A DNA stretch of 64,000 bases. It comes from Bremia lactucae. Taxonomy: Eukaryota > Oomycota > Peronosporomycetes > Peronosporales > Peronosporaceae. Positions within the stretch are counted from its first letter, which is position 1. Every line of letters begins with the position of its first letter. Position numbers and translations under genes: made by a program. The DNA is taken from the NCBI RefSeq assembly GCF_004359215.1, contig NC_090610.1, positions 276,996-340,995 on the forward strand, in the 5' to 3' direction. The notes beneath the pieces were generated by a model. The model did no database searches. It saw only the letters and a list, made by a program, of their open reading frames with translations, and was not told where the DNA came from. Shown piece after piece: positions 11,994 through 21,127 of this stretch.

Positions 11994-12552
11994 TACAATT
12001 GTCAGATTAGTGGCTGTAGACGAAATTTTAAGTTTAGAATTGAATTTTCACTGCGTCGATGATGATTTAACGCAATCTAAGACCTATTGGTTTTATTAAT
12101 GGGCCACAAATGTCTAGAATTATATTTCGTCCCGCTACGGGTTCAGGTGAATTTTCACTGTCGAGTGTTCAAGGCTTCAGCGCTATCCGACTTAATTTGA
12201 GCGGGTGACGACTTTGGTCCTCGTCTTGACAACTCTTCCTCCCTTTCTTATCGCTCTTTTTTATGACTTGCCAATCAAGTGGTGTGCTCTTGACCTTATT
12301 TCACCTTAAAACATTCTAATACTAATTGACTGAGATATTATCGAGCCTCGCGCGCGCATGTATTCCGGGCTGAGGTCACCATTTGGGTAGCAGTACATAT
12401 CGTAAGCTTAGCCAACCGGCTTCAGCATCGGCAGCTAGCATATCTTGAAGTGCTCGCTGTCAACTCGCCCTTAAGAACTTATTAGCGTTTCTTCAAATGT
12501 AGGAACTTTTTTACCATGATGTCAAACCAACAGAAGCGAGGCAGCGTGGTGT
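11994..12552. other. Intergenic region upstream of COX10
   Basis: About 560 bp, moderate base composition, no supported ORF on either strand and no match to the LTR families. It should contain the COX10 promoter at its left end. Unique DNA ends where a family A LTR stub begins at 12553. Confidence 0.4.
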
Positions 12553-12724
12553 TGTAGCGGAGCTACTTCGCTCCTAAAATCAGAGGAAGACTTTCAGACT
12601 CAGAGAGTCACTTAGTTCTATTGAACTAGTGGGTTTAACAACTCAGGGAATCGTACAAGCTATTAAAGCTTAAGGAATCCTAGTTCAAGGGATTCAGGGG
12701 TTCGTAGAACCTAGTAGCAACTAG
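12553..12724 (-). repeat. Truncated family A LTR
   Basis: It starts TGTAGCGGAGCTAC and follows the first roughly 170 bp of the plus-strand reading of the LTR at 54216, including the same run of short CTCAG/TTGAACTA repeats. It is cut at 12725 exactly where a family B LTR begins, so family B inserted into an older family A LTR. Confidence 0.8.
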
Positions 12725-13212
12725 TGTAACGGGGCACTACGACTTGTACTGCTTCAGTAAAAGTCCACTTTGCACTGCTTCAGTAAAAGTCCACTTCGCA
12801 CTGCTTCAGTTGCGTGTGGTGTCTTACGTTATTTCACGTACACTAGTACGTGCAAAGGAAGACTTCTCTTTAAGGCAACTAGCTTAAAGAGGGTTAAATG
12901 AAAACTGTATTAATATAATTAAGTATCTCTTCTTTCTATCTGTAACTATAACTCATTATAAACCAATACAAAACATGCAACTGAATTCTTATCTTATATT
13001 ATCTTATCTTATCTATCTCTCTGTTTTGTTTATATCTACAGCTGATTTGTCTGCGGAATAAATAGATATAATGGTCTATACGTATTAATGGACAAGAATT
13101 CCGAACATTACTTTATAAAGTAATATCCTCCAAATATTATCTAACTTTCAAGATAATATATTAATTAACAACCTTTTAGTGTTTATTTCATGTAACGATA
13201 CACCCCGTTACA
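12725..13212 (-). repeat. Family B LTR (3' LTR of a minus-strand element)
   Basis: TGTAACGGGGCAC ... CCCGTTACA, 488 bp. The bases to its right (TCACCCCTCCCTTAAACGAC) are the reverse complement of the polypurine tract found before the LTR at 15354, which makes this the 3' LTR of a minus-oriented element. It contains two near-copies of a GCTTCAGTAAAAGTCCACTT unit at about 12750-12800, a small internal tandem repeat. Confidence 0.85.
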
Positions 13213-13288
13213 TCACCCCTCCCTTAAACGACAACCACTCTGACTGTCATTGGATAGAGTGGTCACTATGTGACCATTTAATGTTAAA
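13213..13288 (-). promoter_or_regulatory. Polypurine tract and leader inside the family B 3' LTR
   Basis: Read on the minus strand, GGGAGGGGTGA abuts the LTR end at 13212. This is the expected plus-strand primer for reverse transcription. The mirrored copy is at 15340-15353. Confidence 0.6.
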
Positions 13289-14072
13289 ATGATGTTGATT
13301 GGTCAGAACCATCATTTTAGATTCCATCGCATGAAGAATAAACTCATGCGGGGTGTTGATAGTGCTGCGCCTTCGGCTGCGGTTCGTGCAGCCGCGGGTG
13401 ACGCACTGTTATCTCTTGCGGCAGACGGAACGTCTGCCGTAGTATCTTCCACTCGCACAACACTAGATGTTGCGAGTGCACGTGGTGATTCACCACGTGA
13501 ATACGACCCCTCTTTGGAGGTCGACTACGAATGCGAGTCGGANNNNNNNNNNNNNNNNNNNNNNNNNNNNNNNNNNNNNNNNNNNNNNNNNNNNNNNNNN
13601 NNNNNNNNNNNNNNNNNNNNNNNNNNNNNNNNNNNNNNNNNNTACGATCACCTGCACGTGTTTCTGTGCAAGGTGACGACGGTGGCGTAAGCCATCGTAA
13701 GAAAAGTCCTCGTGGTACCCCTACTTCAGCGGGTACCACTCAGGGGAGTGATGACAGTAAAATGTCTAATCTCGCCCCTGAAAAGAAGCCGTGGCTTTTG
13801 CCAGAAAGGCTCATTAATAGCTTGTCTGGAGAAACTACTCCACACAATAAATATCCTTTATTTATTGCGACAAAGCTACATGGCCTTGAACCCAGCGCGA
13901 AGAACTTTCGCGCTGAGAAGGATTTCTATCTCGATGCTTTTCTAAAGCATCGATGGTTTAGTGGCAATAATAAGCGAGATAAAGTCTCGCTTATGCAAGC
14001 TTGGAGTGCGTTCATTCGCAATGTTAAAGACATTGGACGCGAAGCTTGGCTTCAAAAACTTAACGCGAATCG
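13289..14072 (+). pseudogene. Antisense ORF of family B element, copy 1 (broken by a gap and frameshifts)
   Basis: It starts about 75 bp inside the 3' LTR and reads away from it, antisense to where pol lies in this family. The N-terminal part has a hydrophilic stretch with AAVRAAAGDALLSLA near residue 30, an acidic region (SLEVDYECES), then, after the 100 bp gap, a segment with SHRKKSPRGTP and later KPWLLPERLINSL. Mirror copy at 14771-15312, fragment at 23749-24140. No known domain was recognised. The nucleotide sequence is full of inverted repeats, e.g. at 13405-13432. Confidence 0.55.
13543..13642. other. Assembly gap (100 N)
   Basis: Run of N of conventional length; true size unknown. Confidence 0.99.
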
Positions 14073-14770
14073 NNNNNNNNNNNNNNNNNNNNNNNNNNNN
14101 NNNNNNNNNNNNNNNNNNNNNNNNNNNNNNNNNNNNNNNNNNNNNNNNNNNNNNNNNNNNNNNNNNNNNNNNNNNNNNNNNNNNNNNNNNNNNNNNNNNN
14201 NNNNNNNNNNNNNNNNNNNNNNNNNNNNNNNNNNNNNNNNNNNNNNNNNNNNNNNNNNNNNNNNNNNNNNNNNNNNNNNNNNNNNNNNNNNNNNNNNNNN
14301 NNNNNNNNNNNNNNNNNNNNNNNNNNNNNNNNNNNNNNNNNNNNNNNNNNNNNNNNNNNNNNNNNNNNNNNNNNNNNNNNNNNNNNNNNNNNNNNNNNNN
14401 NNNNNNNNNNNNNNNNNNNNNNNNNNNNNNNNNNNNNNNNNNNNNNNNNNNNNNNNNNNNNNNNNNNNNNNNNNNNNNNNNNNNNNNNNNNNNNNNNNNN
14501 NNNNNNNNNNNNNNNNNNNNNNNNNNNNNNNNNNNNNNNNNNNNNNNNNNNNNNNNNNNNNNNNNNNNNNNNNNNNNNNNNNNNNNNNNNNNNNNNNNNN
14601 NNNNNNNNNNNNNNNNNNNNNNNNNNNNNNNNNNNNNNNNNNNNNNNNNNNNNNNNNNNNNNNNNNNNNNNNNNNNNNNNNNNNNNNNNNNNNNNNNNNN
14701 NNNNNNNNNNNNNNNNNNNNNNNNNNNNNNNNNNNNNNNNNNNNNNNNNNNNNNNNNNNNNNNNNNNNNN
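14073..14770. other. Assembly gap (698 N)
   Basis: Run of N lying at the centre of a large inverted arrangement (12725-15804). ORFs drawn through it are meaningless. Confidence 0.99.
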
Positions 14771-15312
14771 GTAGGGGTACCACGAGGACTTTTCTTACGA
14801 TGGCTTACGCCACCGTCGTCACCTTGCACAGAAACACGTGCAGGTGATCGTATGGGAGACCGTACGAAAGATCGTACGGGCGATGAGGGATCATCCTCAT
14901 CGTCGGAACCAAATAGACTGTTCACACGTCTATCGGAATGAGCCGTCTCATTCGAAGGCTCATAATCAGCCGCCTGACGGGTATCAGGCGACTGTTCCAT
15001 CCTCCCCGAGTCGGCCATTTCGTCCGACTCGCACTCATAATCGACCTCTAAAGAGGGGTCGTACTCACGTGGTGAATCACCACGTGCACTCGCAACACCA
15101 AGTGTTGTGCGAGTGGAAGACACTACGGTAGACGGAACGTCTACCGCAAGAGATAACAATGCGTCACCCGCGGCTGCACGAACCGCAGCCGAAGGTTCAA
15201 CACTATCCTCACCCCGCATGAATTGTTCCTTCATGCGATGGAATTTAAAATGATGGATCTGACCAATCAAAATCATTTTAAAAATTAAGTGGTCATTTAG
15301 CGACCACTCCAC
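14771..15312 (-). pseudogene. Antisense ORF of family B element, copy 2 (N-terminal half)
   Basis: It begins 42 bp inside the LTR at 15354 and reads leftward, antisense to that element. About 180 codons are open up to the gap. It matches 13289-13740 at roughly 90 percent by eye. The protein is Ser/Asp/Glu-rich with LFGSDDEDDPSSPVRSF followed by SPARVSVQGDDGG and SHRKKSPRGTP. Low-complexity acidic and then basic character suggests a disordered, perhaps nucleic-acid-associated protein; the function is unknown. Confidence 0.6.
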
Positions 15313-15339
15313 CTAATGACATTCAGAGTGATTGTCGTT

Positions 15340-15353
15340 TAAGGGAGGGGTGA
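15340..15353 (+). promoter_or_regulatory. Polypurine tract of family B element
   Basis: AAGGGAGGGGTGA directly precedes the LTR start at 15354. It marks the LTR to its right as the 3' LTR of a plus-oriented element. Confidence 0.65.
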
Positions 15354-15804
15354 TGTAACGGGGTGTATCGTTACATGAAATTAACAATAAAAGATTGTTA
15401 ATTAATATTATCCAAAAGGTAGATAATATTTGGAGGAAATTACTTTAAATAGTAATTTCCTGAATTCTTATCCATAAATAGGTATAGACCATTATGTCTA
15501 TTTATTCCGCAGACTAATCAGCTGTAGAAGTAATCAAAGAGAGTTACGAGATAAGATAGATAAGAATTCATTTACATGTTTAGTATTAGTTTATAGTTAA
15601 GACAACATTTACAAAGATAGATTAACAAAGACACTTAACTATATTAATACAGTTTTCATTTTACCCTCTTAAGCTAACTTGCCTTAAGAGAAGTCTTCCT
15701 CTACACGTACAGTGCACGTTACTTAACGAGAGGCACCACTCACATCTGAAGCAGTGTGAAGTGGACTTGTACTGAAACAGTACAAGTCGCAGTGCCCCGT
15801 TACA
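15354..15804 (+). repeat. Family B LTR
   Basis: TGTAACGGGGTGTATCG ... GCCCCGTTACA, 451 bp. It acts as 3' LTR for the sequence on its left (polypurine tract) and is also followed on its right by gag sequence, so it may be shared by two remnants or be the 5' LTR of the right-hand one. The primer-binding segment found at 48739 is missing here. Its first 275 bp are identical to 63726-64000. Confidence 0.85.
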
Positions 15805-15815
15805 CATCCAACATG

Positions 15816-17010
15816 GGCATGTTGGATGATAAAGGAGAGAGCTTTCCAGCCGCTAAATAGGATATCACGCCACGCGTGAAAGGAAGCCGAGTTCATACAA
15901 CACATACTCAACGGGGTTCGAGAGAAAAAAGCCTTGCTTGATCAGCAAGGCTCTCAACACGCGCAGGTGTTGAGAGAACAGGGTGCTCAACAATTGAAGC
16001 TGTTGACACAGCTGCATGTAAATGCTGCTAATGGGCCGACGCTTCGGCGTCGACCCGAAAGCTTAAAGATAGAAATCTCTAGGTTAAGGCAATCGAAGGC
16101 GACTCCCTTTTGAGACGGCTCGAATAGGACGATGCCATTGAAGCTCGTCGTATCAGTGATGATGCGACGAAAGTGAAGTTAGCATGTCCAACTTGGCCAG
16201 ACGTGCCAAATCTTGGGCTTTGGGGCTCAAGCTTCACGATACATTTGTGTTTGGGACGTATGAGGTCTTTAAGCCCGGCTTAAGCGATTCTTTGAGCCGC
16301 CACGTGCCGAATTAAGGGCTCTAGCAGAGCTCCTGGATCTGAAGCAGGGCGAGCGTGACCTTCACGCTTATGCCCAACATAGACGAAACCAAGTAAGCTG
16401 TATCGTGAGTGAGACAATTGATAGCAAATTCATGCAGCTGTGGTTATCAAGGGTCTTGCAAACGGTCTCTGTCATGATGCTCCTGTTCCGGATAGAAATA
16501 AACGCGGAGCAGGAGGAGTTCCGCCTGAACATAAGGCATTCGTCCGTCCACTCTGGTGCTTATCGCCCAAACGGACGACAAGAAAACGGAAGTTCTAAAC
16601 CAATGGACCTCAGGAAGTGGAGAACGAGAAACCTCGCTCTTCAAGTTACAAACGATTAGAATGATGCAATCATTGTCAAAAGACAGGGCACTACGCCAAT
16701 GAGTGTTGCGCCCCACGCCCAGCGCCTTGAAACACTGAGCGAAACGATCGACCTCCCGCTAACAAAAGCGGAGGACGCGGACCGACACTGTTGCAAAATT
16801 GAAACGAGGGGGGGGGCGGATCGCAAAAACGGTCAGGTCAGTAGTGCGGAGCGTCCTACTGATCCAGCAACGTCAAGTGAATTTTCAGGTCTATTGACGA
16901 AAGTTGTTCCGAACACACAAACCTTGTGTGTTACTGCCCCTAATGATGATATTAATCTCATCACCTTGCAAGTCGTGGTTGCAAAAATTGCCACTGAAGT
17001 ATCGAGTCGA
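15816..17010 (+). pseudogene. Degenerate gag of family B-like element
   Basis: All three frames contain pieces similar to the gag at 48787-50301: the start region at 15816, the capsid-like segment with the RAKSWALGLKLHD-type motif around 16205-16240, and a CCHC knuckle (CNHCQKTGHYANEC, C-x2-C-x4-H-x4-C) near 16662-16705. Many stops and frameshifts. The nucleocapsid knuckle would have bound the element RNA. Confidence 0.65.
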
Positions 17011-17612
17011 TTGTGAGACGTCGGATAGTTTTATTTCAATCGCGATAAGGACGTAGGCTCAAGTTCTCACCCAATCGCTAAAAGATTGTAGGCTCAAAGT
17101 CTTTAAGCGCGACCTCTAACGAAGATGACAGTGCGCCTAGCAATAGGCGCATCTGTAAGAGTAGATAAACGTGTTGTTGGTAATCAAAACGAGTGTAAGG
17201 GTAACCAGTACAATTACGTTTTCATGGTACTGAACTTAAATGACAAATTTGTTGTCATTTTGGGAATACCATGGCTCATAAAGTACGAGCCATTCAAAGA
17301 GTAGCAGCTTCGATCCGTTATGATTGCCTGTCTCTTGGTCATCAGACGGCCATCTGATGAACGTCTTGGAGCGTCCACAAGCTTGTGTATATACTACGTG
17401 AGTCCGATGGCCTCACTTGTGGGATCGGTTGTTAGTACGTCTGCACAAGACCTCAATGTGACGACCCATCCTAATGTGGAGTTAGATCCCGACGGATGTG
17501 CGCAAGCACATGGAGCGTCGAAGGTCCGCAAGCATGATGTGGAATTAGTTACCGATGGCTGTGTACAAGCACATGTATCGTCGAAGTTTTAACACTCGAA
17601 TAAATTAAGTCG
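17010..17612 (+). pseudogene. Degenerate protease and spacer region of family B-like pol
   Basis: Collinear with 50420-51000: the VRLAIGASVRVD-like segment near 17140-17165, the LNDKFVVILGIPWLIKYEP-like segment near 17235-17295, and the SSDGHLMNVLERPQA-like spacer near 17335-17385 (here with several frame changes). It ends at about 17612, where foreign AT-rich DNA interrupts the element. Confidence 0.55.
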
Positions 17613-17835
17613 GAAAAAAAACCATTTAATCAGAAAAAAAATCAAATTAATTTTGAAATTATAATTTTTCTTATAATAGTATATAATTCCTAAAAAAATA
17701 ACCTTAAATATTTTAGAAGAAATTTTATCGAAAAAAGAAATTTGACGGGCGGTGTGTACAAAGTCCAGTAACATATTCACCGCAGCATGCTGTTCTGCGA
17801 TATTTTATAAAAATACTGAATAAATATATTAAAGT
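17613..17835 (-). other. Inserted AT-rich DNA carrying a small-subunit rRNA 3' fragment (probable NUMT)
   Basis: Plus-strand 17743-17801 reads GACGGGCGGTGTGTACAAAG..., then TATTCACCGC.GCATGCTG and TGCGAT. This is the reverse complement of the highly conserved 3' region of 16S-type rRNA (the universal 1392-1406 site). The flanking bases are extremely AT-rich. In the related copy at about 38185-38200 the retroelement is continuous at this point, so this is an insertion of roughly 220 bp. Mitochondrial origin is inferred from the AT content and the prokaryote-like rRNA; it is only a fragment, not a functional rRNA gene. Confidence 0.7.
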
Positions 17836-19690
17836 TAAGGCCGGAACAAGGATGCTTTCTTAGAAAGCAACATCCACGAAAATTTGAAGCGCCTGTCTAT
17901 AAGAGACAGTGTGAAAATCCTAGATCGACTGGAGAGTCGATCAGAGAGGATCTTGCTGTGGTTGCACAACCGCAGCTAAAGACGGTTTGGTGATATGCCC
18001 TGAATAAATAAGGGAATCAGTCTCATAAAACTTACAGAAATAAGCCTTCGAGGTTCTGAGGGAATACCTACCCAGGTACCTTTGAAAATAAGTTCAAATT
18101 ACGAATCTGTTTGTTTTGAATGTCTTAGTAAACAACGGATCAATTATACACTTGATCTGATATCGCTCCGAAGTTAACGTCGGAGATAACTCAACTGCCA
18201 ACGATAGAGCTGAAACGGTTCTTGCGCGATCTGCGTAGTGGCAAGTCAAGCAGGTCTGTGTTCTTATCAAAGATGACAAGTACGTGGCCGATATTTGGTT
18301 GGCAATAAAAATTCCTGAGATTGAACGGGCAGTCAGCACATCATCGGTGGACAAAAGTGTCTTCGATGAGAAGACTCGGATTGAATATTTAGGTCTTAAT
18401 CCTGGGAGTCGTTGTAAACAAATTCTTGTAGAATAACTTAATCGAATTGGATTATTTATTTCCTAATTCGGGCCATGCGAGTTGCCTTAGGACAAAGGTA
18501 CCCCACATGAAATCGACCTATACCAGGTTCGAAATACTGTGTCGTGCAGCAATGGTCACAGTCTCGTGAACAAATATTAGCAATCGAGACGTCCTTTGCC
18601 GATCATTTAGCAGCGGGCTAGACGGAATCAACCTCCCCACATAGCTATCCAACCTTCTGTGTTGATACAGCAACAGGAGGGTGATGGATTGTGAATGCGC
18701 TCAATAAATTGTTTGCTGCAACGGTACCGGCTAAAACGCCGATGCCACGAATCGACGTAATCATTGATGGTATGTCAAAGAGTAATATCTTTTCGTCAAT
18801 GGATCTGATGGATGGATTCTATCGAATCCTCATGCGTGAATAGGATATTCCGTTCACGGCAGTAAACACGCGAAGCAAACTGCTATCGAAGTGGCTATAT
18901 ATACCACAGGGGCTTAGTGTCGTCTTTGCAACATTCAATAGATGTGTAACCGATCTTTCGAGATCGGTGCGGGATTTCGCACAGAGTTATCTTGACTACG
19001 GCTTTGTTCGTAGCATAGCCATGAACGGAAAGTTGGACGTTAAATTACGTCGACCCACGTCCGAAAGGTTCTTACACTTATGCTTAAGCATACGTTGTAT
19101 GCAAATCTAAAAGAGTGTATATTTGCTGCAATCGAAAATACTACTTCTTGGGTGCATCGTTGGTCAGCACGGTGTACACCCTGATTATGAAAAAATCTAG
19201 GCTATCACTGACTTGCCTGTGCCAGTCGGCTTCGAAAATTCCTCAACTTAGCGGCGTACTTACATAGGTACTCCCGCAGGTGTGCCGAAAGAACACTACA
19301 TCTTTCTATCTTGGCTATTCATGTCGTCTGTGACGCCAGCAATTTTGCAATCGGCTTTGCGTTAATGCAATACGATACATGCACATCGCCTGTTATAAGC
19401 TGCGTCAGGTTCAGCTAGCTGAGCGCAATTATTCAGTCCCTGACAAGAAACGCTTTGCCATGAAATGTGCATGGGCTAACGTTAGGGTCTACCTCTCAGG
19501 AGACAGACCGTGCATTGTTTATACGGACCATACGTCTTTATGCACGGCCGTAAACAGTCCACACCTCTCGCAAAAAATGGCGAGGTGGTCGACTTTCTTC
19601 GCGGAGTATAACTTCTTCGTGGATTACAAACCAGTATGACTTAATGTCGTTGCTGATGGCCTTTCACTTCGGCCTGAATTTGAACCCGCT
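17836..19690 (+). pseudogene. Degenerate reverse transcriptase and RNase H of family B-like pol
   Basis: Collinear pieces of RT (the PRIDVIIDGMSKS..FSSMDLMDGFYRILM region at 18745-18840, then LSVVFATFNRCVTD at 18910-18955) and RNase H (IACYKLRQVQLAERNYSVPDKKRFAMK..., ending ARWSTFFAEYNFFVDYKP, 19379-19636). Note that 18925-18945 keeps the ancestral phase at the position where three other copies share a frameshift. Multiple stops; not functional. Confidence 0.65.
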
Positions 19691-20177
19691 GTGTAAAACA
19701 ACAGTAACGATAATCTCATTGTTGCAACAATAAAAGTTCCGTCGTTGAAACTGGTAAAAGTTCGTTACCGTTTACACTTTGAAGCTTTAAGAAAGTGCTA
19801 TATTTATATGAGAAATTTACTCTGTTATGAGTTTTGTTTTAGTTTTAATTTCGTACAAAGTACGACATTCTTTCCATGCTCTTGGGTACAGCTCAAATAC
19901 AGGTCGACTTATGATTATATAATATTATAATGTCTAGCACCCCAATCATATCGACCGATAAAAATGACTTGCAGTATTGTGCTAATCGGATACTGCAGCA
20001 AATATACGTATGTAACTATGTATTTAAACTAAACTACTTATGTAATCGGTTGTCCCATTGCATCATTCCTCCTTGAGTTGCGCTTATCACAGTTAAAGCG
20101 TCAATGTTAACGTTTTCCCGCAACGAGAATTTTAACGGGATAACTTCAATCCTGCTCAGTCATTTACACTGATCAGC
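19691..20177. other. AT-rich stretch without a recognisable gene
   Basis: Nothing supported; two weak open stretches are not similar to anything seen elsewhere in the window. It probably represents decayed element DNA between two remnants. Confidence 0.35.
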
Positions 20178-20732
20178 ATGAACCCTGACCTTGTACGACT
20201 TTTTTAACCTAGGTTGTCAGGCCACAATCCGAAAAGAGCGATACCGCAAGTCATGGATGAAGACTTGAAGCCATAGACCTTGTATAATCTTGGTGGTGCT
20301 GATCACCCCACATCACCTGAATCCATTAAGCACTCTTCGTGCGATTACGCACAGCAAAGCAACTGATAACTCATGCACCGACTACGCGCTGTAAAGCTCT
20401 GTGTGTGCGTTCATCAGACGCTAGAATGCCAGTCGACGAGAAGAATGTTTTTTACGTCCTGGTTAGATCAACGTGAGGGCAGACATGGCGAGCACGCTGT
20501 TGTCGATTCATGCCGTCGCATCTATTTCATGACCTGTGAGAATTGCGCATGTGCTGCGTCCGCGTCCGCGAAGGTTGTCCAACGTGCAACATGCGAGGAC
20601 TGCGTTCACTTCAACAGGAGTGGGACGAATTATTGCGCGCACAGGAAATGTGCCAGTTTCTTTATACGTAGATCGCTTGCTACGATAAGCCTCTCGGAGC
20701 TCCAAGTGTCTGAGCTGCTTCGGACGTGGTAG
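20178..20732 (+). pseudogene. Cys-rich unrecognised ORF, interrupted
   Basis: From ATG at 20178 (MNPDLVRLF) a protein-like reading continues with two or three breaks into the open stretch 20373-20732. That stretch has paired cysteines (CENC, CEDC and CAHRKC, spaced over about 50 residues), suggesting a zinc-binding module, and ends with a Leu-rich tail. It lies between two degenerate plus-strand pol remnants and could be an element-encoded accessory ORF or a captured gene. No family recognised. Confidence 0.35.
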
Positions 20733-21010
20733 CATAATTATAGTCGCCAAGGTTGTTCATGCAATCCCCACCGACTGCCATAGAATTGTTGCAATGGCTA
20801 ACGCAGTCGCGATCGACGGTTATACTGTCCATACGGGTTACGGAATCGCTCCGGTGATTGACGCCACTGGGATATAGCTGCTCGCGAGCGCAACGGCTAG
20901 CGAGATCGTGAGTGGGAGCAGCAGCGTCGGACGCGATCTTCGTCCGTAAAGGTGCCTGCCACTTGTTCATCGGATAGTCATGTGATGATTGTCTTGGAGC
21001 GTCCACGATC
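20733..21010. other. Unassigned stretch ending in family B spacer sequence
   Basis: No supported gene up to about 20960. The last roughly 40 bp (20968-21007, GGATAGTCATGTGATGATTGTCTTGGAGCGTCCACG) match the family B pol spacer at about 50779-50815, showing that an element remnant resumes here. Confidence 0.4.
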
Positions 21011-21127
21011 GCGTGAAAAAAATATGACTTAAGAATAACAGAATTTTTAGAAATTAAAAAATATTTCCAAAATATTTTTAATTACAAAAATTTCACTAAT
21101 TCTATTAATTAACATTGCTTTAATAGC
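21011..21127. other. AT-rich insertion in a family B pol spacer
   Basis: Other copies run continuously from GGAGCGTCCACAAGC into GTGGACGTACTACGAG (50800-50835); here about 115 bp of very AT-rich DNA intervenes. One frame reads as a hydrophobic peptide (IFLITKISLILLINIALIAS), the sort of sequence expected of an organellar membrane protein. A second mitochondrial insertion is possible but unproven. Confidence 0.4.

Noticed and set aside
13531..14941. Long ORFs of 240-456 codons reading through N runs
   Set aside because: Their length comes from undefined bases; only the sequenced parts were used.
17743..17801. Functional rRNA gene
   Set aside because: Only about 60 bp match the conserved rRNA region; it is a fragment.
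20680..21006. 108-codon minus ORF as a gene
   Set aside because: It overlaps the better supported plus-strand Cys-rich reading and a known element spacer; composition is not coding-like.
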